Below are positions 18,601 to 26,520 of a DNA stretch of 64,000 nt, in pieces. This DNA comes from Larkinella humicola (lineage in GTDB: Bacteria; Bacteroidota; Bacteroidia; Cytophagales; Spirosomataceae). Below the pieces are notes generated by a model. The model did no database searches. It saw nothing but the letters and a program-made list of their open reading frames with translations, and was not told where the DNA came from. The stretch is taken from the NCBI RefSeq assembly GCF_008727875.1, contig NZ_VTWS01000005.1, forward strand, positions 186,001 to 250,000, written 5' to 3'. The translations under genes and the position numbers were made by a program. Within the stretch, counting starts at the first letter, position 1, and each line of letters begins with the position of its first letter.

Positions 18601-18815
18601 TTGGCCGGTACATTCAGGGCAAATTTACCCGCGGCATCGGTCGTGGTTCCGAGGGTAGAGTTTTTGATCAGGACTGAGACACCCGCAACGGGCTGCTGGT
18701 CTTTCCCGGAAAGAACCGTTCCGGTCACCCGCTGGTCTTGTGCCTGAGCGCCTGCCACCAACAAGACACCCAGCCACAGGGTTAGCAAACTTCTTAGGAA
18801 GGTAGAGTACTGCAT
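15639..18815 (-). CDS. SusC/RagA-family TonB-dependent outer-membrane transporter
   Basis: A 1058-residue TonB-dependent porin-like transporter. It has a signal peptide (about 1-25, ending GAQAQDQ), a carboxypeptidase-regulatory-like domain (about 27-110; VTGTVLSGKDQQPVAGVSV), a TonB-box-like LNEVVVTALG followed by KKEAKRLGYA, a plug domain (NFMNALQGKVAGVNIS, IRIRGQSSFSGQN, VLKGGTAAALYGSRAKDG), and a beta barrel to the C-terminus ending NLNVRF. It forms a pair with the SusD gene that follows on the same strand. Its substrate is probably an oligosaccharide or peptide, but no degradative enzyme gene is present to specify it. It is divergent from an NtrC-type regulator. Confidence 0.95.
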   Translation of the reverse strand: MQYSTFLRSLLTLWLGVLLVAGAQAQDQRVTGTVLSGKDQQPVAGVSVLIKNSTLGTTTDAAGKFALNVPANAVLVFSSIGFQGREVAVGNQTVLSVILEEGSQSLNEVVVTALGIKKEAKRLGYATANVNSEQITTNRTVNFMNALQGKVAGVNISNLGTGAAGTSKIRIRGQSSFSGQNSPLIVVNGVPIDNTNFGQNNGNTGSDGSIAGRDRNYSDGGDGLSSINPDDIEGMTVLKGGTAAALYGSRAKDGVIMITTKTKGSGQGIGVVYNTNFTTDTPLDFTDFQYEYGQGEYGVRPTAANPTSGVWSFGEKFNGQTQVLFGGVTVPYVPVRDRIKKFYRTGSTWTNSVSVSSGSDRGGFNLSVSNTDNKGITPNNSFNRKTINLGFSYNLSPKLTVTGTLNYSNEYNKNPPQIAQQDNSTPTVIYTMSNSMPLDLLEANQINPATGNEFIWSRFQNRTNPYFVLSQKFENIRRDRLLGNLTARYNFTDWLYLQGRVGQDFWSRDQDYNFPTGQASLAAAPAGFVNGAYVQEARRFREINADFLIGANKTFGKFGVDLTVGGNQLYRRSDVNSVLVTDFIVRGLYIPQNGRVKDPTYGLSERKVNSLYGAAEFSFNDFLYLNVTARNDWFSTLAPANRSVLYPSITGSFVFSQAFSNMPNWLNFGKIRAAYAEVGSDGDVAPYSNNLFYSVGANLFPNPSGLGQPVGNITSNTVPSATLRPSRTAETEVGLELKMFNNRVGLDVAFYNKITSDQIVAAQSSDASGYTNTLINSGQSRNQGFEVLLNVSPFRTKDFSWDITLNGSYNQTKLLRLLTDVAGEQIVVGNGIYVGDLRHVVGQPLGQLYTFGYVRDAQGRIVHGGDGLPVRTPAPISFGSALPKYIGGINNSFTYKGINLSFLIDFKLGGKMISGTNLNTYRHGLQKESLVGRGEADNKMVGAGVNERGEVNTVRAFVQDYYSVGRSKSLGEQVVYDAGFWKLRQITLGYDFTKMLPSKLFIKGVRLSAVANNVALLKKWVPNIDPEQFGFSSDNLVGLESTGLPTTRSIGFNLNVRF

Positions 18816-19217
18816 AGGAAATGGGTTTAAAAAATAAAGATGGTAAATGCGTAAAATGGTAAAAGAGCAAGATTATATTGAATTTACCCGCAATTCAGCC
18901 CCGATCATCGGTTTTTCTAAATTTCAGTAACTTTTAGGATATTACAAGGCATTTTTTAGATATTTTTCACGGAACGATCAAATTTTTGTGGACAGAATCC
19001 CTATTTATCCTCTGAATTTGTCCGGTAATTGCATCGACCGATACGCCTTGAGTGGGTCAAAAATCCTTTTATATGAATGTTTGTTCAATTCCTCTAAAAA
19101 AAAAGACATAACCTTGTTTATTGAAATCTCTTTCTATTACTTTCCACCAGAATTCAGTTTCGGGAATGTTAGTTTCCAGACAAGTTACCAGGTTATTTTA
19201 TTAAGTAACATTGATTT
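18816..19217. other. gene-free divergent region between susC and the NtrC-type regulator
   Basis: About 400 AT-rich bases. Next to susC, on the minus strand, there is a near -7 box (TAATCTTG, one mismatch) and two copies of TTTACCAT about 16 bases apart. No sigma-54 (-24/-12) promoter was recognised. The small open frame starting at 18988 overlaps the regulator start and has no family features, so it was not called. Confidence 0.55.
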
Positions 19218-20369
19218 ATGGCGAGATTAATCATCATTGATGATGAAAAAAGTATCCGGGATGCACTTCGTGACATTCTGGAATATGAGGGCTATGAAGT
19301 TGACGAAGCCAAAGATGGTGAAGAGGGACTGGAACTGATTAAACAGAATAGCTATGATGTAGCTCTGTGCGACATCAAGATGCCTAAAATGGACGGTCTT
19401 GAGCTGTTGCTGAAAGCCGCCGACGTTGGCAAAGGAACCCAGTTTATCATGATTTCAGCCTACGGCAACGTTGAAAACGCCGTTGAAGCCACCAAACGGG
19501 GCGCTTTCGACTTCATCATCAAACCCCCCGATTTAAATCGCCTGCTGGTCACGGTTCGCAATGCCATTGAGAAAGCGAAACTGGTGATGGAGACCAAAAC
19601 CCTGAAACGGCGAATTTATAAACTCAACGAGATTGTGGGCGATTCGGACCCCATTCGCCGGGTTAAAGACACCATCGACCGCGTTGCTCCCACCGAAGCC
19701 CGGGTTTTGATTACCGGTGCCAACGGCTCCGGCAAGGAAATGGTTGCCAAGCAAATCCACGAAAAAGGAAGCCGTTCGGCCATGCCGCTGATCGAAGTCA
19801 ATTGCGCAGCAATTCCGAGCGAACTCATTGAAAGTGAATTGTTTGGTCACGAAAAAGGCGCTTTCACCGGTGCCTCGGCCCGGCGTACCGGCAAATTTGA
19901 GCAGGCCGATGGTGGCACCCTGTTTCTGGACGAAATCGGTGATATGAGCCTCTCCGCCCAGGCCAAAGTGCTGCGGGCTCTGCAGGAAAGTAAAATCACC
20001 CGCGTGGGCGGTGATAAAGAAATAAAAATCAATGTTCGGGTGATTGCGGCCACGAACAAAGACCTCCGCAAAGAAATTCAGGAAGGAATGTTCCGTGAAG
20101 ACCTTTTCCACCGGCTGAGCGTCATTCGCATCCACGTTCCTCCGCTGGCCGACCGGCGGGAAGACATTCCGCTGCTGGCTGATAAATTTCTGCACGACAT
20201 TGCGGAAGAATACGGCGCGCAAACCAAAGAAATTACACCGGACGCCATGGCCTATCTCCAGTCTCTGGCCTGGACCGGAAATGTCCGGGAATTACGCAAT
20301 GTGGTTGAACGACTGGTCATTCTCTGCGGTGACGAAATCAGCCGGAATGATGTCGAAATGTATGCCTGA
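19218..20369 (+). CDS. NtrC-type sigma-54 activator response regulator without HTH domain
   Basis: A 383-residue response regulator with a receiver domain (1-120; phospho-acceptor Asp52 in LCDIKMPKMDG) and a sigma-54 AAA domain (about 140-370). The AAA part has Walker A GANGSGKE (167-174), the sigma-54-contacting GAFTGA loop (214-219), Walker B TLFLDEIGDM, and an R-finger region (FREDLFHRLSV). The chain stops at VEMYA, right after the AAA lid, without the Fis-type HTH seen in classical NtrC. Only 51 bases separate the stop from the next gene on the opposite strand, so no lost HTH is hidden downstream. It may work from solution on sigma-54 holoenzyme. No partner kinase gene is adjacent. Confidence 0.92.
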   Translation: MARLIIIDDEKSIRDALRDILEYEGYEVDEAKDGEEGLELIKQNSYDVALCDIKMPKMDGLELLLKAADVGKGTQFIMISAYGNVENAVEATKRGAFDFIIKPPDLNRLLVTVRNAIEKAKLVMETKTLKRRIYKLNEIVGDSDPIRRVKDTIDRVAPTEARVLITGANGSGKEMVAKQIHEKGSRSAMPLIEVNCAAIPSELIESELFGHEKGAFTGASARRTGKFEQADGGTLFLDEIGDMSLSAQAKVLRALQESKITRVGGDKEIKINVRVIAATNKDLRKEIQEGMFREDLFHRLSVIRIHVPPLADRREDIPLLADKFLHDIAEEYGAQTKEITPDAMAYLQSLAWTGNVRELRNVVERLVILCGDEISRNDVEMYA

Positions 20370-20420
20370 GGCTGGTTGGGATTTGCAATCGCCGCCCCCC
20401 CCCGCCTGATCGGCTTCTCC

Positions 20421-21533
20421 TCAAATCACCATCAGATTACAGCCCCGAATATCCGAATTATCGAACCGGCCGATGACCCGAAAAGCATCCGGCGCGTCTT
20501 TTTCATACTGCCCCAAATCCTGCGTTTCGATAAAACTGCAGGAATCCAGATTCGCGAGGTCGATCACGTTGATTCCCCCCGTCAAACGCGCCGATGAAGC
20601 CGACTTATTGTCCGGTAAAGAATGAATGAAAAACGGATCGTTCACGTCCCGGAGCAGAATGCGCAGGGTGGACGACATGTGGAAAACCCCGGCCCCGGTC
20701 GAATAAGCCTGCGACAGTAATTCGGTCATGCCGTATTCCGAATGAACCGCCGATATGCCCAGCCTGGCCATCAGCAGATCGTGGACTTCTTCGCGGAGCA
20801 ACTCCTGCCGCCGGCCTTTCATCCCACCGGTTTCCATGACTACCAACTGGGGCAAGGCCTGCAGGAACGAAAAGTCCGTGTCGGACTCGGCCCAGTCGAG
20901 TAGTGCAAACGTAACGCCAATGAGCAGGATGTTGCGATCCGGATCCGGATGGGCGGCCAGTTCCTGCAATGCAGCGGTCAGATCGGCGGTATTGTGCAGA
21001 AAAAAACCCGAAAACGCCGAGTCCGATTTCTGAATAAACCGCTGAACCATATACACTAACGACGAGTTATTTCGTTCAAGATAAGACGGTAACAGGGCCA
21101 GAATGTGAAAGCGATCGAGCGGCCCGTAGCGGTTTTCAAAGATTTGCTGGCTAACGGTATCGTACAACGCCGGATCAGGAACAAAATGGCGGCTGGTCAC
21201 CACGCCGGTCGTACCGCTGCTTTCAAAGGTCAACAAGTCTTCCAGAGACGGTTTTGCTTCGCCAGACGAAATCGTCAGAATCGGGTGCTGTTTGAAAAAA
21301 CCGATGGGGAGAAACGGAATTTGAGCGATGGTTCGTATCTTTTCAGGCTGAATATTCAGATGCCTTAAATATGACCCGTAAAGGGGATTGAAAGCGGCCT
21401 GATAACGAAAAACCGCGAGTGCGAGCGAATCGAACCCGGTACGGTCGGTTGCAGCAAGCCGGATAATGCGGTTTCGGAGTTCGTGACGAATGCTTGAAGG
21501 CGACAAAGTAAGAGTAGAAAGGGGCTTATTCAT
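20421..21533 (-). CDS. LuxE/PaaK-like acyl-protein synthetase family protein
   Basis: A 370-residue member of the adenylate-forming LuxE-like family. Visible features are the opening with YGSYLRHLN, PFLPIGFFK, and the phosphate-binding ESSGTTG (in TFESSGTTGVVTSRHF), then VMETGGMKGRR and a GMTELLSQAY segment like the A5 motif of AMP-forming ligases. It should activate a carboxylic acid with ATP. In Bacteroidota such genes can belong to surface-polymer or flexirubin-like loci, but neither is present here. It converges with the NtrC-type gene; a nine-C run lies in the short gap near 20395. Confidence 0.82.
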   Translation of the reverse strand: MNKPLSTLTLSPSSIRHELRNRIIRLAATDRTGFDSLALAVFRYQAAFNPLYGSYLRHLNIQPEKIRTIAQIPFLPIGFFKQHPILTISSGEAKPSLEDLLTFESSGTTGVVTSRHFVPDPALYDTVSQQIFENRYGPLDRFHILALLPSYLERNNSSLVYMVQRFIQKSDSAFSGFFLHNTADLTAALQELAAHPDPDRNILLIGVTFALLDWAESDTDFSFLQALPQLVVMETGGMKGRRQELLREEVHDLLMARLGISAVHSEYGMTELLSQAYSTGAGVFHMSSTLRILLRDVNDPFFIHSLPDNKSASSARLTGGINVIDLANLDSCSFIETQDLGQYEKDAPDAFRVIGRFDNSDIRGCNLMVI

Positions 21534-21583
21534 GGCGGTAAGCCTGGTAAAGACAAACTGGTAACGATTAGTTTATAAACACG

Positions 21584-22108
21584 ATGTCTACGCGATTTAT
21601 TCGGCAAGGCCTGTTTTTTTTAGGATTTTCGGCCCTTTTGATCGGCTGTCTGGAACCGCCTGATTTTGATAACACACCCAAAATAAGCTCTCCGTCGGTT
21701 ACATCGTATCCGGCCTTCGACGATTTTTCCCAGATTCCCAAAGATTCATTGGTGATTACGGTTCAGTTTCAGGACGGTGACGGCGATCTGGGCCTAACGG
21801 TGGATGAACGCACCAAAGATTCCCTGAATTACCTGAGTTGGGGAAATTATGAACTGAAGACCTACAAGTTTGTCAATGGCAAGTTCGAATACGTTGATCT
21901 ACCGGTTCTCAACAAACTGTTTTTTCCCCGTTTGAAACCGGATAACAAGGACAGTCCACTGGAAGGCAAACTGGATTTCTCCCAAAGCTTTCTGCGCTCG
22001 CGCAATACCCGCATGACGCCGGTCAAATTTGCCATCCGCATTCGGGACCGCAAGTTGCGCGTCAGTAACGTCGTGGAAACCGATACCATTTCCGTTCCCC
22101 TGAATTAA
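21584..22108 (+). CDS. conserved lipoprotein of unknown function
   Basis: A 174-residue predicted lipoprotein with Cys22 in LLIGCLEPP. The mature part has an acidic FQDGDGDLGLTVDE segment, which resembles short calcium-binding or cadherin-like edges, and ends in a beta-rich IRIRDRKLRVSNVVETDTI stretch. I do not recognise a named domain; similar small lipoproteins occur in Cytophagales. It is divergent from the LuxE-like gene 50 bases upstream and converges with the histidine kinase gene downstream, with a hairpin at the junction. Confidence 0.75.
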   Translation: MSTRFIRQGLFFLGFSALLIGCLEPPDFDNTPKISSPSVTSYPAFDDFSQIPKDSLVITVQFQDGDGDLGLTVDERTKDSLNYLSWGNYELKTYKFVNGKFEYVDLPVLNKLFFPRLKPDNKDSPLEGKLDFSQSFLRSRNTRMTPVKFAIRIRDRKLRVSNVVETDTISVPLN

Positions 22109-22115
22109 AACTATG

Positions 22116-22158
22116 CGATTCGCAGTGCGTAAAAACCGGTTCTACGCACTGCGAATCG
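22116..22158. terminator. 16-bp perfect hairpin between convergent genes
   Basis: Arms at 22116-22131 and 22143-22158 are perfectly complementary with an 11-base loop. It starts 8 bases after the lipoprotein stop and covers the last codons of the kinase gene on the other strand. It probably ends both transcripts and is a short member of the inverted-repeat family. Confidence 0.75.
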
Positions 22159-23380
22159 TTTTGTGGCTTTCCAGGGCTGGTTCTTCGCCCACCACGGTTT
22201 CCCGCAGCAAAATCCGGAAGGTAGTTCCCTTGCCCACTTCGGAGCTTTTGACATACAGCCTGCCGTTGTGGTATTCTTCAATAATCCGTTTCGCCAGCGT
22301 CAGGCCCAGGCCCCACCCCCGTTTTTTGGTGCTGTAACCGGGATTAAACACTTTTTGCATATTCGCTTTACTGATTCCTTTTCCCGTATCAGTAATGTCG
22401 ATGGCAATTTCGTTGCGGGGCAGCGGTAACAACCGAATCGTCAGGCTACCGATCCCACCCATTGCATCGACGGCATTCTTGCAGATGTTTTCAATGACCC
22501 ACTCAAACAGCAACTTGTTGATTTTCACCTCCCGGCCATCGACCAGATAGTTTTCTACGTGCATTTTGACCTTCGTTGAAATACGCTTCTCAAGGTAGGT
22601 GATAAATTGGTGGACGGTTTCGTATAGATCCTCCCGCTTTAGCGTCGGAATGGAGCCAATGCTGGAAAACCGGGTCGCAATTGTCTCCAGCCGGTTGACA
22701 TCTTTCTCGATTTCATCCGCAATCGACTGATCCATCGCCGGATCGGTGCGAAAGTATTCGACCCAGGCCATCAGCGACGACAACGGAGTTCCCAACTGGT
22801 GGGCGGTTTCTTTCGCGAGCCCCACCCAAACGCGGTTTTGCTCCGCCCTCCGGGCCGAACTGAACGCCAGATACGCCAGAAAACCGAGGGTGATCATCAC
22901 CGCCAGTTGGACGTACGGAAAAAACCGGAGTTGGGTCAGTAATGAAGAATTGTGGTAATAAATGTAGCCGCGCTTTTTGTTACCGGTCTCAACTACAATG
23001 GGTTGATGCTCTTCTTTCATTTCCGCCAGATTTTCTTCCAATTCAAGGTCGATTTCTTCGTCGGGTGTGCCCGGCGGGAAAGTGAAATTGTGAACGATTA
23101 TTTTATCGTTCTCATCTACATAAATCGTCGGGACCTGGTTTTTTTCGTTAACAAAAATAATCTCCTGGGTAATGAACGTCATATCCTCATTCGAATTCTC
23201 ATCAGACACCTGAACCAGGGCTTTGGCATACAGCCTGACGTAATTCTCCTCCCGTTCTTCCAGCCGTTCCACCAACCGGTTGGTGTAGAGCAGGGAAGCC
23301 GTACCGACTAAAAGCAGATTCAGCGCAACGACAATCTTCAGCGTGTTTCGCTGACCATATATATCCAATGACTTCAACAT
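22142..23380 (-). CDS. two-helix membrane sensor histidine kinase
   Basis: A 412-residue sensor kinase with a membrane helix near 15-33, a periplasmic sensor region (about 35-155, rich in acidic residues), a second helix near 157-174, then kinase domains without an obvious HAMP. The H-box is ETAHQLGTPLSSLMAW with His194, a Bacteroidota-type variant of HExRTP. N-box (ENICKNAVDA), G1 (DTGKGI), and G2 (KRGWGLGLTLAKRII) are intact, so it should be active. No response regulator gene is adjacent. The call is firm for the family, but the signal is unknown. Confidence 0.92.
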   Translation of the reverse strand: MLKSLDIYGQRNTLKIVVALNLLLVGTASLLYTNRLVERLEEREENYVRLYAKALVQVSDENSNEDMTFITQEIIFVNEKNQVPTIYVDENDKIIVHNFTFPPGTPDEEIDLELEENLAEMKEEHQPIVVETGNKKRGYIYYHNSSLLTQLRFFPYVQLAVMITLGFLAYLAFSSARRAEQNRVWVGLAKETAHQLGTPLSSLMAWVEYFRTDPAMDQSIADEIEKDVNRLETIATRFSSIGSIPTLKREDLYETVHQFITYLEKRISTKVKMHVENYLVDGREVKINKLLFEWVIENICKNAVDAMGGIGSLTIRLLPLPRNEIAIDITDTGKGISKANMQKVFNPGYSTKKRGWGLGLTLAKRIIEEYHNGRLYVKSSEVGKGTTFRILLRETVVGEEPALESHKTIRSA

Positions 23381-23675
23381 AGATTTCGGTTTGAAGCAAC
23401 CTAACTCCGGTTTTCGGCGTATCGGGTGAAAATTATCATTTTATGAGCTGATTCTCATCATCAAATCACACCCGCTTCAGGTGGTAACTTCGCAACAGAC
23501 TTACGTCATAACGCTCATTTTCAGCAATTCAATGTCCTTATTTCCCGTCTCACCAGAATAATATTGCAAATAGGATATAAAGAAGAGAACTTTGCAATAG
23601 TTTATAGAGGTTCTAAATAAGTAACTAGTAAACTGAATCTGTACCAACAGTGTTTTCTGTAAGAGAATTGTATCG
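23381..23675. other. gene-free divergent region between a kinase gene and hemA
   Basis: About 300 AT-rich bases. The open frame on the minus strand at 23501-23722 covers the likely hemA promoter and shows no family features. I see no RNA gene or strong hairpin in it. Confidence 0.55.
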
Positions 23676-23683
23676 TAATTTTG
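23676..23683 (+). promoter_or_regulatory. candidate -7 box for hemA
   Basis: Reads TAATTTTG, matching TAnnTTTG, 21 bases before the hemA ATG. This would leave a leader of about 15 bases. No clear -33 TTTG is present. Confidence 0.4.
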
Positions 23684-23704
23684 GGCATATTTTGAAAAGT
23701 AGCA

Positions 23705-25012
23705 ATGCACGATTTCTTTCAATCAATTAGCCTTTCACATAAAACCGCCCCCCTGGCTGTCCGGGAGCTAATTGCATTAAATGAAGACGAGTCCAAACAA
23801 TTTCTGATCAAGCTTCGGGAGTTTTTTGGGGCCTCGGAATCGCTGGTTATTTCTACCTGCAACCGCACGGAGGTTTATTACACTTCCCCGCAAAATCTGA
23901 ACCGGGAAATAGCCCGGTTGCTACTCACTGAAAAAGGGATAACCTCGACGGAAGATTACCTTCCCTATTTTCATTTTTTTGATACGCAGGCCGAATCCGT
24001 TCGGCATCTGTTCGAAGTTTGCACCGGTTTACACTCGCAGGTCGTGGGCGATATGCAGATTCCGAATCAGGTCAAGCAAGCCTATCAATGGTCGGCCGAC
24101 CTCGATATGGCGGGTCCTTTCCTGCACCGGCTGATGCACACCATCTTCTTTACCAACAAACGGGTGGCCCAGGAAACCAGTTTCCGCGACGGAGCCGCTT
24201 CGGTTTCGTATGCCGCCGTTGAATTGATTGAAGAACTGGTGGGAACCAGCGGCTGTCCGGCGGGTCACGGCCCGGCGACACCCTCGGTGTTGGTGGTTGG
24301 TCTGGGTGAAATCGGCGCGGACATCTGCGAAAACCTGGCCGCCCGCAAATTAAACCGCATTACACTCTGCAACCGCACCCGTTCCAAAGCCGATGCCCTG
24401 GCGGAGAAACACGCGTTTCGGGTGGCGGATATGGCCGATCTAACGGAGGAAATTGCCAAAGCGGACGTGATCATTGCGTCGGTTCTGGTTGAAAAACCGC
24501 TCATTACCACCGACTTGCTGGCCGGCTTAAACTCCCTGACGTTCAAATATTTCATTGACTTATCCGTTCCCCGGAGCATCGATACCAACATCGAGCAGAT
24601 TCCGGGTGTGCTTTTGTATAACATCGACCACATCCGCAACCGGGCCGACGAAGCCCTGAGCCGCCGGATGGCGTCGATTCCGCAGGTTGAAGCCATCATC
24701 GATCAGTCAATTGCCGATTTCAACGACTGGTCGCGGGAAATGGTGGTGTCACCCACGATCAATAAATTCAAAAATGCGCTGGAGCAGATTCGAAAAGAGG
24801 AAATTGCCCGCCATTTGAAAAACATGACTGCCGAAGAATCCGAAAAAGTGGATAAGATTACGCGCAGCATCATGCAAAAAATCATGAAGTCACCGGTATT
24901 GCAACTCAAAGCCGCCTGCAAACGGGGCGAAGCCGATACCCTGATCGATGTGTTGACGGATCTGTTCGATCTGGAAAAACAACCCGCCGATGCATCGCAG
25001 AATTTTCACTAA
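23705..25012 (+). CDS. hemA: glutamyl-tRNA reductase
   Basis: This enzyme reduces glutamyl-tRNA(Glu) with NADPH to glutamate-1-semialdehyde, the first step of C5 heme synthesis. The 435-residue protein has the catalytic Cys52 in ISTCNRTEVYY, the signature segment GLHSQVVGDMQIPNQVK, an NADPH-binding VVGLGEIGADI, LCNRTRSKADALA, and the C-terminal dimerisation helices (KIMKSPVLQLKAA). Length is normal. The start at 23705 agrees with a -7 box 21 bases upstream. No other heme gene is nearby. A hairpin terminator follows. Confidence 0.96.
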   Translation: MHDFFQSISLSHKTAPLAVRELIALNEDESKQFLIKLREFFGASESLVISTCNRTEVYYTSPQNLNREIARLLLTEKGITSTEDYLPYFHFFDTQAESVRHLFEVCTGLHSQVVGDMQIPNQVKQAYQWSADLDMAGPFLHRLMHTIFFTNKRVAQETSFRDGAASVSYAAVELIEELVGTSGCPAGHGPATPSVLVVGLGEIGADICENLAARKLNRITLCNRTRSKADALAEKHAFRVADMADLTEEIAKADVIIASVLVEKPLITTDLLAGLNSLTFKYFIDLSVPRSIDTNIEQIPGVLLYNIDHIRNRADEALSRRMASIPQVEAIIDQSIADFNDWSREMVVSPTINKFKNALEQIRKEEIARHLKNMTAEESEKVDKITRSIMQKIMKSPVLQLKAACKRGEADTLIDVLTDLFDLEKQPADASQNFH

Positions 25013-25034
25013 CCTATGATGAGCGTTCCTTAAG

Positions 25035-25066
25035 ATCCCAAACGAAGCAATTGGTTTGGGATTTTT
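25035..25066 (+). terminator. rho-independent terminator after hemA
   Basis: Stem ATCCCAAAC/GTTTGGGAT with a 10-base loop and a T-run, starting 22 bases after the hemA stop. Confidence 0.8.
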
Positions 25067-25079
25067 CGTTCACAGTATT

Positions 25080-25134
25080 CGGTTTACGGTTTTCAGTTTA
25101 CGCCGGGCCGTCGTAAACTGAAAACCGTAAACCG
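25080..25134. repeat. 23-bp perfect inverted repeat before the DUF4230 gene
   Basis: Arms at 25080-25102 and 25112-25134 are perfectly complementary with a 9-base loop. It ends 7 bases before the ATG at 25142, exactly the spacing seen before the TspO-like gene at 6241, and shares the GGTTTACGGTTTTCAGTTTACG-type arm with the susC-susD repeat. Confidence 0.88.
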
Positions 25135-25141
25135 ACCAACT

Positions 25142-25759
25142 ATGTCCCGCTTTCTCAATACGATTCTCCGCCTGTTTCTGATCGTCCTGCTGGTCGTTGG
25201 CCTGGTGGTGCTGTGGGAACAACTGCGGGGCTGGTCGGTTTTCAGCGGGTTGACGAAGAAAGAAGCGACCGTCCAGACGGTGGTTTTGCAGGAGGTAACT
25301 GAGTTAGGAAAACTCGAACTGGTTCAATACCGCTTCAAAGACATTGTCGAACACCAGTTTGTCCGGGAGTGGCTGCCCAACCCAAAAGCCGTGCTGATTG
25401 TGGAAGGCGAAGCGATCGGTTGCCTGGATCTGACCAAAATAACCGCCGACGATATTACCGCTCAGGGCGACAGTTTGATCGTTCATCTACCCGACCCAGA
25501 AATCTGTTCCTACAAGATCAACCACAACCGCTCGCGGGTTTTCAATACGGAATACGCGTTTTTTGAAGAAGCCCAGTTGGTCAACGAAGCCTACCAGCGG
25601 GCCGAAACCCAAATCCGGCAGTCGGCACTGAACAGCGGAATTCTGGAACAAACCCGGCAGAACGCCGACAAAATTCTCAAACCGATGCTGGAGCGGATTT
25701 CAGGCAAAAAAGTGTTTCTGACGACCCGCATGAAAGCCACATTGAAGCCTCTTCGTTAA
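25142..25759 (+). CDS. DUF4230 domain-containing membrane-anchored protein
   Basis: A 205-residue protein with one N-terminal membrane segment (LFLIVLLVVGLVVLWEQL) and a DUF4230 domain (about 45-200) including TVVLQEVTELGKLELVQY, a GEAIGCLDL strand and a long C-terminal helix (QIRQSALNSGILEQTRQNA). The function of the family is not known. It lies between the hemA terminator plus inverted repeat and the end of eutC; its stop overlaps the eutC stop by 4 bases tail to tail with no terminator between them. Confidence 0.85.
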   Translation: MSRFLNTILRLFLIVLLVVGLVVLWEQLRGWSVFSGLTKKEATVQTVVLQEVTELGKLELVQYRFKDIVEHQFVREWLPNPKAVLIVEGEAIGCLDLTKITADDITAQGDSLIVHLPDPEICSYKINHNRSRVFNTEYAFFEEAQLVNEAYQRAETQIRQSALNSGILEQTRQNADKILKPMLERISGKKVFLTTRMKATLKPLR

Positions 25760-26520
25760 GGCGTCAACAAATTGTCGTCAAATTCGTCTTTCAACAGCAC
25801 CCCCGATAACCGCCGGGTTTTCATTTCGGTGAGCAGGTAAAGCAACTTTTGTACGGCGGCTTCGTACGGAAAGCCCTCGGGCCGGATGTTGGAGATGCAA
25901 TTGCGCGATTCGTCGGTCAAACCGGGTTGCGGATGGAACGTCAGGTAGGCTCCCATGCTGTCGGGCGAGGTCAGGCCAGGCCGTTCGCCAATCAGCACCA
26001 CAACGGTTTCGGCCTGGAGCGCGTGGGCAATTTCGTCGCCAATCGCCACCCGCCCCTGTTCCACCAGACACAAAGGCGCCAGTGACCAGCCTAACGCCCG
26101 AACTTCTTCCGCTAATCGCGAAACGACGGTTCCTGCGTGCCGATTGATCGCCGTGGCGGATAAGCCATCGACGATTACAATACTGAGATCGACACCTGTC
26201 AGGTCTTCAAGACCTGACAGGTGTAAAAGGCTCTGCTCATTCAGTTTCCGACCCAAATCCGGGCGTTGCAGGTATTGTTGACGGTCAGCCGCCCGGCTAT
26301 GAAGCGGCAAAACCGGCAGTTGAACGGTTTGTAATTGAGCCAGCAAGGCATCCCGCTCCAGTTCTGAATACACCGCATCCCGGGCGCGGGCGTGGTCGAG
26401 CTGAAAATCCAGCAGGGCGCGCGTGGGCAGGCTGTGGCCCGTACGTCCGCGGGCGATGCGGGCGGAGGTGTGGCTTTGCAGAAACGCCCACGGATCGGGT
26501 TGGTCGGGCAGATGGCTCAT
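25756..26520 (-). CDS. eutC: ethanolamine ammonia-lyase small subunit
   Basis: EutC forms, with EutB, the adenosylcobalamin-dependent lyase that splits ethanolamine into acetaldehyde and ammonia. The 254-residue protein has HTSARIARGRTGHSLPT near the start, DGLSATAINRHA, a CLVEQGRVAIGDEIAHAL block, LIGERPGL, and RNCISNIRPEGFPY. A 33-base palindrome lies in frame within the coding sequence and encodes the linker LHLSGLEDLTGV before the conserved IVIVDGLSA. Its ATG overlaps the eutB stop by 4 bases, so the two are co-translated. No microcompartment shell or aldehyde dehydrogenase gene is adjacent. Confidence 0.95.
   Translation of the reverse strand: MSHLPDQPDPWAFLQSHTSARIARGRTGHSLPTRALLDFQLDHARARDAVYSELERDALLAQLQTVQLPVLPLHSRAADRQQYLQRPDLGRKLNEQSLLHLSGLEDLTGVDLSIVIVDGLSATAINRHAGTVVSRLAEEVRALGWSLAPLCLVEQGRVAIGDEIAHALQAETVVVLIGERPGLTSPDSMGAYLTFHPQPGLTDESRNCISNIRPEGFPYEAAVQKLLYLLTEMKTRRLSGVLLKDEFDDNLLTP
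26192..26224. repeat. perfect palindrome inside the eutC coding sequence
   Basis: Two 16-base arms (26192-26207 and 26209-26224) flank a single central base. The core ACCTGTCAGGT/ACCTGACAGGT resembles the centre of the 42-bp repeat at 7008-7094. It is translated in frame, adding a short linker between two conserved blocks of EutC. Confidence 0.9.

Noticed and set aside
18988-19230. 80-residue plus-strand frame before the NtrC-type gene
   Set aside because: It overlaps the regulator's start in another frame, has no start signal and no family features.
20390-20403. Nine-C run after the NtrC-type gene as a phase-variation tract
   Set aside because: It lies after the stop codon of one gene and before the stop of the convergent one, so slippage would not change either protein.
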